This document shows, in pieces, positions 1-9,967 of a DNA stretch of 64,000 bases. Source of the DNA: Globisporangium splendens (lineage: Eukaryota > Oomycota > Peronosporomycetes > Pythiales > Pythiaceae); contig VFIW01000085.1 in the NCBI GenBank assembly GCA_006386115.1, forward strand, positions 1 to 64,000. Reading direction: 5' to 3'. Made by a program: the position numbers and the translations under genes. Position 1 is the stretch's first letter. Each line of letters begins with the position of its first letter. The notes under the pieces were generated by a model, which worked only from the letters and a program-made list of their open reading frames with translations, was not told the DNA's origin and searched no databases.

Positions 1-500
1 CCATACTCACAGACTTCCAACTGTCCGATGGGACAGCCAATGAACGAAGTGGTGCCTGAGTGGAACCAGAAGGTTTCACTCGTTGGCAGATCTCGCAAGT
101 CCTCACATGCTTGCGAACCCACTTGTACATGTGTGGCCAGTAGTAATCCCGGGAAAGACTGAGAAACGTTTTCTCACGTCCGAGATGGCCACCAGAAGGA
201 CTGTCATGGTACTCATACAAGAGTCGATGACGCAGACCTTCGTCGTTGGGAACAACAACCCTTGCTGTATCCCCGTCTTCAACCGCATAGTACAACAACC
301 CATTGTGTACTCGGAAGCGGTGAACTCGCGACCTTGTGCGTGACGGAAGACCTTGCAGTGCTTTGTCCGAAGGGTCCTTGAAGTACTTCAACAAGTCCTG
401 ACATGTTTCGTCAGACTTGCACCCTTCGGCGATCTCTTCCCCGCACTGTAGTCGTTGCTTGCACTGCGATCGCTGAAACATCTTCACAGAGTCGACACGC
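1..500 (-). pseudogene. Retrotransposon integrase N-terminal region (partial)
   Basis: In a third minus-strand frame, open from about 500 to the left edge, there is an integrase zinc-binding domain of HHCC type. The pair of His lies in the YHDSPSGGHLG block (about 170-200) and the Cys pair in CEICQR (about 85-105), with the usual DYYWPHM stretch between. The catalytic DDE core would lie outside the window. It is out of frame with the upstream RNase H, so it belongs to the same broken element. Confidence 0.85.
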
Positions 501-2995
501 TTCCGTCCGTGTCTTCACTCTTGGTCTTCAGATCGTAATCCGGACGTCTTGAAAGCGCATCGGCTAAGATGTTTGTCTTGCCTGGCTTGTAGTGTACAAC
601 AAAGTTGTACTCTGCAAAGAAAGAGAACCATCTTGCCATTCTTTGCGACAAATGAGGAGTCTTCACTGCTGTACGCAGAGATGCGTGGTCAGTGTAGATA
701 GCGAAGCGCTCCTCGCCAGAAGTTCTTTGCCATGAACTGGGTAGTTCCGTTCAGCGAGTCGGAGTTGTCGTGACTGATACGACACAACTCGCTCATGACC
801 CTCATCATCGTGTTGCATCAACGCGCAACCGATGGCATAATCGCTTGCATCACAGACGACGTGGAACGGATTGTCGTGGTTTGGCAGAGCCAACACAGGA
901 GCTTCTCGAAGACTCCTCTTGACTTCTTCGAACGCCGTTTGGTGGTCTCTCGACCACTTCCACTCAACGTCTTTCTTCAAGAGCTGTGTGAGGGTTGCAC
1001 CAACGCTGCATAATTGCGCGCGCACTTGTGCAAGTAGTTGGCCAAACCCAGCCATTGTCGTAGCTGTTTGACGTTCTGAGGCACAGGCCAATCGTCAATA
1101 GCTTTGACCTTCTCCGGGTCGACTCGAACACCGCTCTTGCCCACAAAACAACCGAGAACAGGGATCTCGGGGGCGAAGAACATGCACTTCTTCAAGTTTG
1201 CGTAGAGTTTATTCTCACGCACGACCTGGAAGACTTGACGAAGATGATCGAGATGAACATCGACATCAGATTTCCCATTCGCGGACTTACTATGAACGAA
1301 AATATCGTCAAAGTAACTTGGTGCAAATGTTCGCAAAGGACGAAGAACGTTCGTGACCATTAGATTGAAGGTCGCAGGAGTATTCTTCAGTCCCTGTGGC
1401 ATCACTAACCACTCCCACAGCATACCACTCGGGGTACTCACTGCAGTTAGTGGAACATCGTCTTCGCGCATTCGAATCTGATAGAATCCATCTTTCAGAT
1501 CGATAGCACTAAAGACGGTGCTGCCAACCATTCCACCAAGGATCATGTCCTTGCGTGGAACCAGAGTCTGGGCTGGAATGGTAGCGTCGTTCAGCTTGTT
1601 GAAAGCGTGAACAATGCGCCAACCACCAGTTGCCTTCTTCACACAGAAAGTGGGGCTGCAATGCGGAGACTTGCTCTCCCGCACATGACCAGCCTTAGCA
1701 CGTTGCACAAAGAACTCGTCGATCGCCTCAACTTGTTCCTTTGGCAATGGCCACTGTCTTGTGATGCAGTACTTCGTGCCAGGAAGTACATCAATCTCGT
1801 GACGAATGCCTCTGTCGAATGGCAATTCGTCTGGCACCTTGTCAGGGAAGATGTCTTCATATTCCCTGTCAAGCGCATACACGGGGTTCTTCTTGAGGGT
1901 GTCCCACGACTGCTCCTCGAACCTCTCCTTCCGTGTCTTTTCGTCCAACACATCCGCACTCGATGCTGTGTCGACGAAGCATTCGTCGATCTTTTCGACG
2001 ATCGCACACACCTGCGCAATATCGCCTCTCGCTAGGCTGCGCTCCAGTGTCTTCTTGCTCATCGGTGGCAAGGAAATCAACTCTTTGACTGAACTTGGAG
2101 GATTTTCAGTCTTCACGTGACGGATTACGTCCACGTCACCTTCTTCGTTGTAGACCGCGATATTCACAAACTCGCTTGGAATGTCTTGTGCTTGGACACT
2201 CCCTTCGTCATCACCACTTGTACCTTGATCAGGGTCGCGCAAAACTCTTGACGGAACACTTCTCTCGCTGGTCTTCTTCATCTTGTCTTGGGAAGGGTGT
2301 CTGTCCCACTTCCATTCACTCTTGTCAACGCCATCGCGAACCTTCTCGTCGTCGATGGCAAAGGAGGCAGTCTTTTGTTGGCGCCTGACTGCTCCACCTC
2401 CAGTAGTCTTCTTCAAAATTGGTACCACTTGTGAACATGGGGGGCCATCGCACACCGCAATATCACAAGGGTCATCTGGGATCTCTTCCACAGATGTATA
2501 CACCCATACCACTTCATCCGTTGTTGTGCAGCACAAGTCAACATCACGTGACTTGTCAACGGAGATCTTCATCTTCATCCAGTCAATGCTAGGTTGATAA
2601 CGCTTCAACCATGGCATGCCCAGAATCAGATCAAACTTGTCATCGAGGTCGAGTAGAATAAACTCGTCTTCACCTCGGAAATCTTCACACTTGATTGCCA
2701 AGCGCACCACGCGCTTTGGCATCTTCACAGTTGACCCGTTGGCCAACCGAATAACCATCGTCTTGTCTTCATTCACACCAGGCATTGGTACTTTATGCCT
2801 GGCGATCACTTCATTTCGAACAAAATTGTTCGACGCACCAGTGTCAACCAAAGCACGCAGAGGCGTTGCAATACCGTCTACGTGGACTTTGAGAACGATC
2901 AAACTTGACGTTTGACTGACACTGTTCTCCCTCGTGGAAACTGCATGTGCATCATGCACATTGGGGCCAGAGTCCTGTGTATCCACAACATCCAC
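484..2995 (-). pseudogene. pol: Retrotransposon pol: protease, reverse transcriptase, RNase H (frameshifted)
   Basis: The open stretch from 2995 to 977 holds an aspartic protease with the DTGA active-site motif at about 2834-2845, then a reverse transcriptase with the conserved FSAIDLKDGFYQIR block and the catalytic YFDDIFVHS block near 1295-1315. The reading frame then shifts at a short C run near 1005, and RNase H continues from about 1010 to 663 (VCDASDYAIG block). A second shift with an apparent internal loss near 700 joins to the last RNase H part at 666-484 (ILADALSRRPDY). Several independent lesions mark it as a dead copy. Confidence 0.92.
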
Positions 2996-3030
2996 AGTCC
3001 TCTTTTCCGGGCCAGTAGGAGGCCCCGCCC

Positions 3031-4128
3031 CTACTGGTCGTTCCCGTTTTTTGAACGTTGGGAACGATCGAACCCACGGCCGCGACCGTAGTTGTTCGAG
3101 CGCAAACCCTGTGTCGTTTGCCGGTCAGGCAAAGACACTTTGCAGTTCCGAGCGAAGTGACCCGACTTCCCACAACGGAAACATTTTACATCGTTGTGAG
3201 GACGTCCATTTCCAGGCGTGGAAATGTACGAGATGTCCATAGGCTCTGGACCATCGTGCGCGACATTCGCTTGTCTTGGTGGCCTTGACGGAAACCCTTG
3301 GAACTTCGCTTGCTTCATGCTAAACTCTTCTTGCATGGCACGTTCAATGGCTTTGTCCAGCGTCTTGGGATACTCACGGAACAGTTGGTTCCGGATTGGC
3401 CCGTCGTTCAGACCCGTCATGAACGTCACAACTTGCGTCGGAACGTCAATCGGCTCGTCCACGATGCTTGAGACCAGGAAGCGCGCTCGTTGTGCATACG
3501 AATGCAGATCGAAACGGCCTTGGCGAAGCTTGAGGAACTCGGCACGCGCACGGAACTCACTCTGCGGAGGTTCAAACGCTGCCTTGAGCTCCGCCTTGAA
3601 GTCTTCGTAGCTGTAGAAGCAGTTTGGATCCGACAAACGCTTGCCATACGCCCTGCTCTTTGCACGACCCGCAAGGTTGGACATCGCGAACAACACTCGC
3701 TGCATTGGGTCTCGCAGTTATCTTGCAGCGATAGCTGCATCCAACTCGACGAACCATCTCGAAAGAGGCTCGTTCTCTCCGCCACGATACGGAGACGCGT
3801 CCAGCTTCAGCGGCACCGTCCTGAAGGACGAAACAGGGGTTGCGACCTGCTTTCGAGATTCAATAATCTCGTGGTGCATGAAACTGACCGCAGCGTTCTT
3901 CTGGTCTTCAGGAGACGCCGATCGTAGCAGGCTGATTACAGCAGCCTCCCCGATGACGTTTCGCATCCGCTCCAGCGCCGACCACTCATAAGAAGACAAA
4001 TGAGGAAAACCCTCAATAGTCAACTCGACAGTTTCCGGTACTGCTGGACCGAGTGGCACGTCTACTTCTTCCATGTTCTCAGACATAGACGGAGGTAGGT
4101 CTTGGACAGGAATGCGCGAAGTGCTCAA
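3031..4128 (-). pseudogene. gag: Retrotransposon gag, interrupted by an in-frame stop
   Basis: The capsid/nucleocapsid gene of the Ty3/gypsy element. The first part (4128-3721) and second part (3717-3031) are in the same frame, split only by a TAA at 3718-3720. The second part has the helical retrotransposon gag region followed by a CCHC zinc knuckle, CFRCGKSGHFARNC, at about 3142-3183. A basic Arg/Gly-rich tail follows. The downstream pol frame begins about 36 nt on in a different frame, as in elements that shift between gag and pol, although here it could equally be decay. Confidence 0.9.
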
Positions 4129-4130
4129 AG

Positions 4131-4705
4131 CCGCTTCGTCAAACCTTTCTTGGCTTGGTCGCTGGAAGGACCGCTCGAAGTGCTACCAGGTGTAATGGGG
4201 CGCTGTTCACAACAGTCCCTTAAACACGGCACACACGCTTGTGCCAGAGGAAGCGTCTCCCGACTTGGAGGGAGGAAGGAAGACTTGAGGGCTTGGTGGT
4301 AAAATTGCAACTGAATTAAAAATGCTTATGGTTCCTGTCGCTACTTGTAAATGAACCCCAAGGGCTCCTACACGTTTTATAACTAAAACCTAAACATACA
4401 CAATAAAACCTATGAATCGGATGTATAAAACCTTGGGTACACTGAGGTTGAACCCACGAGATCTTCGAGAAGCTTGAACTTGAAGTCCCGTGGAAAATTC
4501 CCTACAAAGTGATTGGCTACAGCCACTCGCTTCAGGTGGCAGAGACACGTCGGTCTCATCACCAGTGCAGTTTCCCAAGTAGGAACCATCACTCAGTATT
4601 TGATTAGTGCATGGATGTCATCACTCTGTACTGATTAGTACATGTGAACAACATTCTGCACTGATCAGCACAGAGAGCGCTCGTGACGTCATGGGATGAG
4701 GTCAC
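4131..4705. other. No gene seen; element flank with short degenerate repeats
   Basis: This stretch lies where the upstream LTR and leader of the minus-strand element should be. I see no recognisable tRNA primer-binding site or paired TG...CA ends. At about 4590-4675 there are three imperfect copies of a unit containing TGATTAGTRCATG or a close variant, spaced about 35 bp apart. This could be LTR enhancer-type sequence, but without the second LTR it cannot be confirmed. Confidence 0.4.
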
Positions 4706-5312
4706 ATGTGCATGTGGGGAGTGTCGTACCGTAATACCTTTGTTATTTGTCTCTCCACAACACACACTGAAGGTGGTGTGTGGCACACTAGATCTGGGAA
4801 CAGATCCACCTTCATGCAATGGCTGGGTATAGCCCATTACAATCAAGGGCAATGGATTCTGCGCGCATGCGGGTACGAGTATCACCGATCAGCGGCAACG
4901 AGAAACCAATGCGAATTCGAGGCACTGCGGACAGGGCTGGCACAAGGGGCGGCAGCACTTCGCCAGTACCCCACCCACCTCGACGTGTATGGTGATAGCA
5001 AAATCCTCATCAACCAGCAACTCGGCTGCTCATCGACACCAGCAGAACATCTCGGTGCTACGACGGCCATTCCCATGGATATCATGGCACTGCGTAGCCT
5101 AAACTTACAACAAAGCCGCTGACTGTATGGCAAACCTAGCCATGGACAGAGCTTCCTCACGAGTGTTCAATCGCGAACAAGTTCCAACTCTCGATGCAGA
5201 TTGCTTCTGCAAAGCAGAAACATTCCTGCGCAACGACACCGCTTTCGCGAGGGAAGAATTCAACCGATCAGCATCCACTCTCTCTAGTTTGCAACAATAC
5301 ACGGCTTCTTGA
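4706..5312 (+). pseudogene. Orphan RNase H-like fragment of a retroelement
   Basis: Translation of 4706-5122 contains the block ATRNQCEFEALRTGL followed by LDVYGDSKILINQQLG. These match the core of type I RNase H domains in retroelements, where E and D of EFEAL and YGDS are catalytic. After a frame change near 5110 the next frame carries YNKAADCMANLAMDRA, which matches the typical RNase H end with an AD motif. The reverse transcriptase is absent and the frame is broken, so this is a remnant. It is on the opposite strand to the Ty3 element and has a different RNase H subtype. Confidence 0.7.
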
Positions 5313-5623
5313 ATTGCAGTCTACACAGATGACAATGAAATAGAACACCTTTGTTATTATTGTTAGTTGACACATAGATGACGTGTGGAAAGTGAAGAAG
5401 GTCGGTCTGAAACGTTCTGACAGTGCACTTGTGCGCAAAAACACTTGTAGTATTATATCATTTAAAGCAGTACATTATGTGGGTACATTCTGTCTATTAT
5501 TCTGTCCTGTGCGGTGCACCATGGGTTACGCTCCCATGGGTTCACTCAAAACGCAAATGATTTATTCCCGAGTGTGTCATTTGGCAAAAAGCCCTCGACT
5601 CCGCACGCCTCTTTCCTCCATTT
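5313..5623. other. No gene seen; upstream region of the carboxypeptidase gene
   Basis: No coding signal is evident. The last 20 bases before the start at 5624 are pyrimidine-rich (ctctttcctccattt), which loosely resembles an oomycete initiator element but sits too close to the ATG to be convincing. Confidence 0.4.
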
Positions 5624-7246
5624 ATGCAGCTCTTCCCGATCGTCGCGCTGCTGGCGGCCGCCCACGCGCTCTGCGCCGCCGCGGTAGACGCCGCAAAGCC
5701 GCAGCACAAGCACGTCTTCCGCGTGCAGGGCCCCAAGTCGCTCTTTGACGCCGCAGTCAAGGAGGCGGCACAGCAGCACCGGCGCGACGGCACGCCGTCT
5801 CTCGACATCTGGAGCGTGCGTCTGGCTGATGATCATGTGAAATTCAACGCCAAGGATGACCCCGCGCTGGAGGCGAAGGTGTACGCGACGACGGCTGCGA
5901 TGACGGCGTTCCAGGACCGCGTGACGGCGTCGACGGAGACCCACACGCTCTCGAATGAGCGCCATCACGTGAAGATCCAAGTGTCCAAGCGCAGCGACAA
6001 GCACCTCAAGGTGGAAGACCTGGACAAGCAGCAGCACGCAAAGCAGCAAGTGGGCGAAGAGGGATACGACGATGAAGAGGAGGAGGAAGACGTATATTTC
6101 ATCTCTGACGACGAGAACGAAGCGCGCATCGCAAAGGACCGCAGGGATGTCGCGGCGTGCATGAAGGACACCGACGGGTACTTGGCCAAGCTCGTGAAGT
6201 CAGCAGCAAACGCGACGTACTCGTTCACGGAGAGCGCATTTTTCGACTGTTTTCGTCCGTCCGACGAGATCTTTTCGTTTTTCGACACGCTGATCGAGTT
6301 GAACGGCGGCATCATGACCAAGTTAGTGAATGTATCGACGACGTATGAAGGCCGCAGCATCCCTGCGTATCGCCTGTCGACGGGCTTAGACGACGAGGGG
6401 TACCAGAAGAAAGCGATCTACATCCAGTCGCTGATCCACGCGCGCGAATGGCAGGCAGGGATGTCGACGTTCTACACCGTCGCGTCGCTCTTGGACGATC
6501 TGCGCCACGGGAGCAAGCACGTGACAGCGCTCTTTGACGAGTTTGACTGGTACTTCGTGCCGATCGTCAACATCGACGGGTACATCTACTCGTGGACGAC
6601 CGATCGCTACTGGCGCACGAATCGGGACCTGGTCGATGAGAATGGGAATGCGATTCCAGGCGTCGACCTCAACCGCAACTTTGGACCGGACGAGTACTTT
6701 AACAAGAAACCCGAAGACGTCGACGACGAGACTCATCCGGGGGATCACCCGCTCAGCGAGCCGTCGACGGCAGCCATCGTGCGATTCCTGAGAAACCTCG
6801 ACAACCTCAGCGGAGTCGTCGATATGCACGGCGTCGGGGGGCTCGTGCTTCGTCCATTCAGCAACCACCCGGAGGAAGCGCCAGAGCCCTTTGGCTCGCA
6901 AATCAAGAAACTCGGGGACGGCGTCGCGCAGGCTATCTCAAAAGACAACCCGAAGCCGTACATCAGCGAGACCGGCGGGTACCTCTACGAAGCCTTCGGG
7001 TGCTTTGACGACAGCATGTTCCTCGAGTTCAACTACACGGTGCCAGCGATCACGATTGAGGTCGAAGGCGAGGATTTCATCTCTCCCCAGAGCACTATTC
7101 GACCGATCGCGACCCATATTTACCCCGGACTGCTGCGCTTTGCGGAGGAGGCGTCAAAATATCGAGACATGGTCGACAGCTTGTACGACAGCGACTCGTC
7201 CGAGGACAGTGAGTCTTACGACAGCACAAGTGACGCTAGCCCATAA
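5624..7246 (+). CDS. Secreted metallocarboxypeptidase, family M14
   Basis: A single-exon 540-residue zinc carboxypeptidase that removes C-terminal residues from peptides. A hydrophobic signal peptide covers about residues 1-20 and is followed by a propeptide-like region and an acidic Asp/Glu stretch near 145-165. The catalytic domain has the HAREWQ zinc motif (His and Glu ligands), GVDLNRNFG with the substrate-binding Asn-Arg, the third ligand His in VDMHGVGG, and the catalytic Glu in ITIEVEG. All key residues of the carboxypeptidase A fold are present, so it should be active after secretion. The C-terminus is a Ser/Asp-rich tail. The start is the ATG directly before the signal peptide. Confidence 0.9.
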   Translation: MQLFPIVALLAAAHALCAAAVDAAKPQHKHVFRVQGPKSLFDAAVKEAAQQHRRDGTPSLDIWSVRLADDHVKFNAKDDPALEAKVYATTAAMTAFQDRVTASTETHTLSNERHHVKIQVSKRSDKHLKVEDLDKQQHAKQQVGEEGYDDEEEEEDVYFISDDENEARIAKDRRDVAACMKDTDGYLAKLVKSAANATYSFTESAFFDCFRPSDEIFSFFDTLIELNGGIMTKLVNVSTTYEGRSIPAYRLSTGLDDEGYQKKAIYIQSLIHAREWQAGMSTFYTVASLLDDLRHGSKHVTALFDEFDWYFVPIVNIDGYIYSWTTDRYWRTNRDLVDENGNAIPGVDLNRNFGPDEYFNKKPEDVDDETHPGDHPLSEPSTAAIVRFLRNLDNLSGVVDMHGVGGLVLRPFSNHPEEAPEPFGSQIKKLGDGVAQAISKDNPKPYISETGGYLYEAFGCFDDSMFLEFNYTVPAITIEVEGEDFISPQSTIRPIATHIYPGLLRFAEEASKYRDMVDSLYDSDSSEDSESYDSTSDASP

Positions 7247-7337
7247 GGAAAAATACGACAGCAGACAAAGTAAAATAGAAAGAAGCACCATGCTACGATG
7301 CACTTTGTGTGATGACGTATATGTGGCATTGTCCTCA

Positions 7338-8726
7338 TCACTGATGTATGCTCTCCATGGTGTGTGGTATAGCGCACTTTGCAGTGAAATCCTGGGCGAT
7401 CTGCGCAAACTTTTCCGGTGCGAGAAGGTATGCGTTGATGCATTCCATGGCGACGTCTCGAGGCTGGCGCAGATTCCCTTTCTTGGTCGGTGAGCCATTC
7501 GCGGTCTGGGCTCGCGCGGCGAGAGACTCGAGCTGCAGCGTTTCCTCGTAGAACGCGTTGATGAGATCCGCGTCCGGGACCGCGCGCAGCGTCTCCACGC
7601 GCTCAATGAGTCCGCGCATGCGCCATTCCGGTTCCCATCGATCCTTCAGGCCATATAACGACATGGTGCCGTTCAACAGCTACGAAAAAAGGTGTAAATT
7701 GATACAGAAGCGCTTTGTGAGGATGTGCGGTGGGTAATGAGACGGCAAAGCAAAGCGTCCATACGGGAACAAAGTTGGGGTGGTAGATCCGAGTGAGGCA
7801 CGTTAAAATAGGTGATTCATATGGATACTCGTGTTCGAATCTGTTGGTGGAAGAACAGAATTTATTAGAAACGATTTTCAAGGCATGGCATGTGGAAACC
7901 CACTGAACGTGGAAGTTGAAGACGCCGCCTTCGTATGGACTCGAGGCGGGACCTCGGATCTGAATACTCCACTCCCATGCGTTTTCTATGAGGAACACAC
8001 AAGCCCAATTAGTTTTCTGCTTGACATTAGAACTTACGACAAAGGTACCTTTTACAGCAAACGCTTGCGAAAGCGGCGTTGGATTTTTTGTGAGATCCGT
8101 GAGTTCCTTTCGGATCTCTAAGGTTGATTTGGAATACTGGATGAAGGTCGCGAGCTTGTCGCTATTGCCACGACGGAATTCGCTAATTAACTAGGATATC
8201 GAGAGTGATATGCAGTGCGTGAGAGAGTTTTAGGTCAAAACCTTTTACTGGCAGGAAAAGAGTCGCATGTACCCTCACAAATTCCGCAAACTCGAGCTCC
8301 CCTGAGTGGTTGTCGTCCACTTTGTCAATGAGCTTTTGAACCTAAAGTCGTTCGATCCATTGATGCGCATGGTTGCATTTAGGAATGAGCCATCTGCCAT
8401 CTTGTCTCTCACAGAGAAACCAGTAAATGAATGCACGCACATCGTCCAGCGCAATGTCGATGCCCATGGATTTCATCAGGACGACCAACTCCGATGCGGT
8501 AATGCTCCCATCGCCACTCGTGTCGAAATCCGAAAACTGTAGCCATCACACAGCAAGCCCTTAACACACAGTGTGGGTAATGAAGACGTCTCTGTGTGCT
8601 TGCTCTATGCTCGCGTACCTGCTCCTTCATCTGCTCGAGCTCGTCCATGGAAAACTCATGCTTGAGGCTTTCGGGCAGCGCCGAGATCCACGTTTTCTCG
8701 TGCGCCACACGCACTTTGACGCGCAT
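7338..8726 (-). CDS. EF-hand pair fused to an E2 ubiquitin-conjugating-like domain lacking the catalytic Cys
   Basis: Seven exons fit GT-AG rules and phase: 8726-8619, 8536-8441, 8341-8279, 8190-8049, 7985-7904, 7840-7771 and 7679-7338, giving about 300 residues. Residues 37-89 form two EF-hands with complete 12-residue loops (D41-E52 and D77-E88), so calcium binding is expected. From about residue 110 an E2 (UBC) fold follows: a KELTDL helix, WEWSIQIRGPASSPYEGGVF, then the HPN motif (184-186). Where active E2s have G-x-I-C-L, this protein reads NGTMSL with Ser194 in the Cys position, followed by the usual LKDRWEP. It therefore looks like an E2 variant (UEV-like) under calcium control. It is divergent from the prefoldin gene, about 257 bp apart. 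Confidence 0.8.
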
Positions 8727-8983
8727 TTTGCTGCTGACGCGCGCTGTTGTTGCTGCACCGAATGGAAGTCACACAGAAGCCACCTGCTTCACGCAGTGCG
8801 GCTATTTTAGCATCAGCTTCCTACAATGGCAGCCAAGCAATCGGCACAAATGGCTACATCTTGGAAATAGTACTGTCTACTGTTTCAATAGTAGCTCCCT
8901 CGTGTTGGAATCGGTTCTTATAGAGGGAGATGCAGATCGAGTGGGGCTGTTTGGCATTCCAAGCCACCGCTGCCATCGCCAAG

Positions 8984-9848
8984 ATGCTCGCGCAGCAACA
9001 GGAAGTCGAAGCGGACGTGCGTGCAATCATCTGCTGCTGTCTGAGGCCACGGCTGCGTGGTGTACGGTGTAAAGACTGACTTACTCTATACGTGCGCGTG
9101 TGCTTCTGTGTGTCTCGATAGGTCCGCAAAGAAGACCAAATCCGCATCAACGAGTTCGGCCGCAACAACGCGGCGCTCCACGAGATCCGCGACCAGAAAA
9201 AGAGCCTCCAGGTGCGCTTCCAGTAAGCGCTCTTCGTCCCGTGGCTTCGTGGTTGCGCTCACCGAGAGTGTCTCTGTGCGTGCGTGTTTGGATTGTGCGG
9301 TTGGCAGGACAAGTTGGACACGCTGGACGATGCGAACACGGAGTTGATGATGGGCGAAGGCGACAACGTCGAGTACGTCGCCACTGCGCACTGCCATACC
9401 TCTATGGCGTCTATACGTGCGCGTGCTGACTTGCGTGGATCTGGTCCTGACTGGAAAATGGATGTGTAGGCTATTTATTGGTGAGAGCTTCGTCGAGGCG
9501 TCGGAAGAGTTTGCGCAGGAGTACATTGAAAAGATCGTCGAGGTACGCTCCTTCTGCTTCATTTCTGGCGCACGCTTGCTCGCTCGTGTGTACAAGCGAC
9601 ACTCACACATTTGTATACATTCGTGTGTGCTTTGTCGTGTTCTAAACAGGAGACGAACAAGCAAATCCAGAAGCTCTCGGCCGAACAGTCCAAGCTCGAA
9701 GCCCGCCAAGCCGTACGGAGCTTTTTGATGTATTGAGCGGCAGCACTCTTCTTCCGCTAACCGTCTATTTGTTCATCTTTTATACCAGGCTCTCAAGAAG
9801 GTGCTCTACAGCCGATTCGGACAGAGCATCAACTTGGAAGACAGCTAA
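8984..9848 (+). CDS. PFDN4: Prefoldin subunit 4
   Basis: Six exons join in frame: 8984-9016, 9122-9211, 9308-9372, 9470-9542, 9650-9712 and 9789-9848, giving 127 residues; the human protein has 134. It is a beta-type prefoldin subunit, part of the hexameric jellyfish-shaped cochaperone that delivers nascent actin and tubulin to the CCT chaperonin in the cytosol. Evidence is the two coiled-coil helices around a beta hairpin, the block EDQIRINEFGRNN near the start and the conserved end LYSRFGQSINLED. The start is the ATG giving MLAQQQEVEAD; an upstream ATG at 8825 is out of frame. Confidence 0.88.
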
Positions 9849-9967
9849 GCGACTTTTGTAGGAACTGATGCGACCTTCGCACTAACGCTATGGAAAAGCA
9901 CACGCAACTGTTATTTTTTCCATCACCCGTCTTATATTTGCCTGCGATAATGCCTTATCGAGCTTTA

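Larger units (their letters stand above)
1..4130 (-). mobile_element. Degenerate Ty3/gypsy LTR retrotransposon (internal region)
   Basis: Reading the minus strand from 4128 downward gives gag, protease, reverse transcriptase, RNase H and the integrase zinc-binding region in Ty3/gypsy order. The copy is broken: an in-frame TAA lies in gag at 3718-3720, frames shift near 1000-1010, near 700 and near 490-510, and part of the RNase H seems to be deleted around 700. The element continues past the left edge of the window. I could not delimit an LTR, primer-binding site or polypurine tract. The Ty3/gypsy assignment is firm from domain order; inability to move is inferred from the lesions. Confidence 0.93.
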
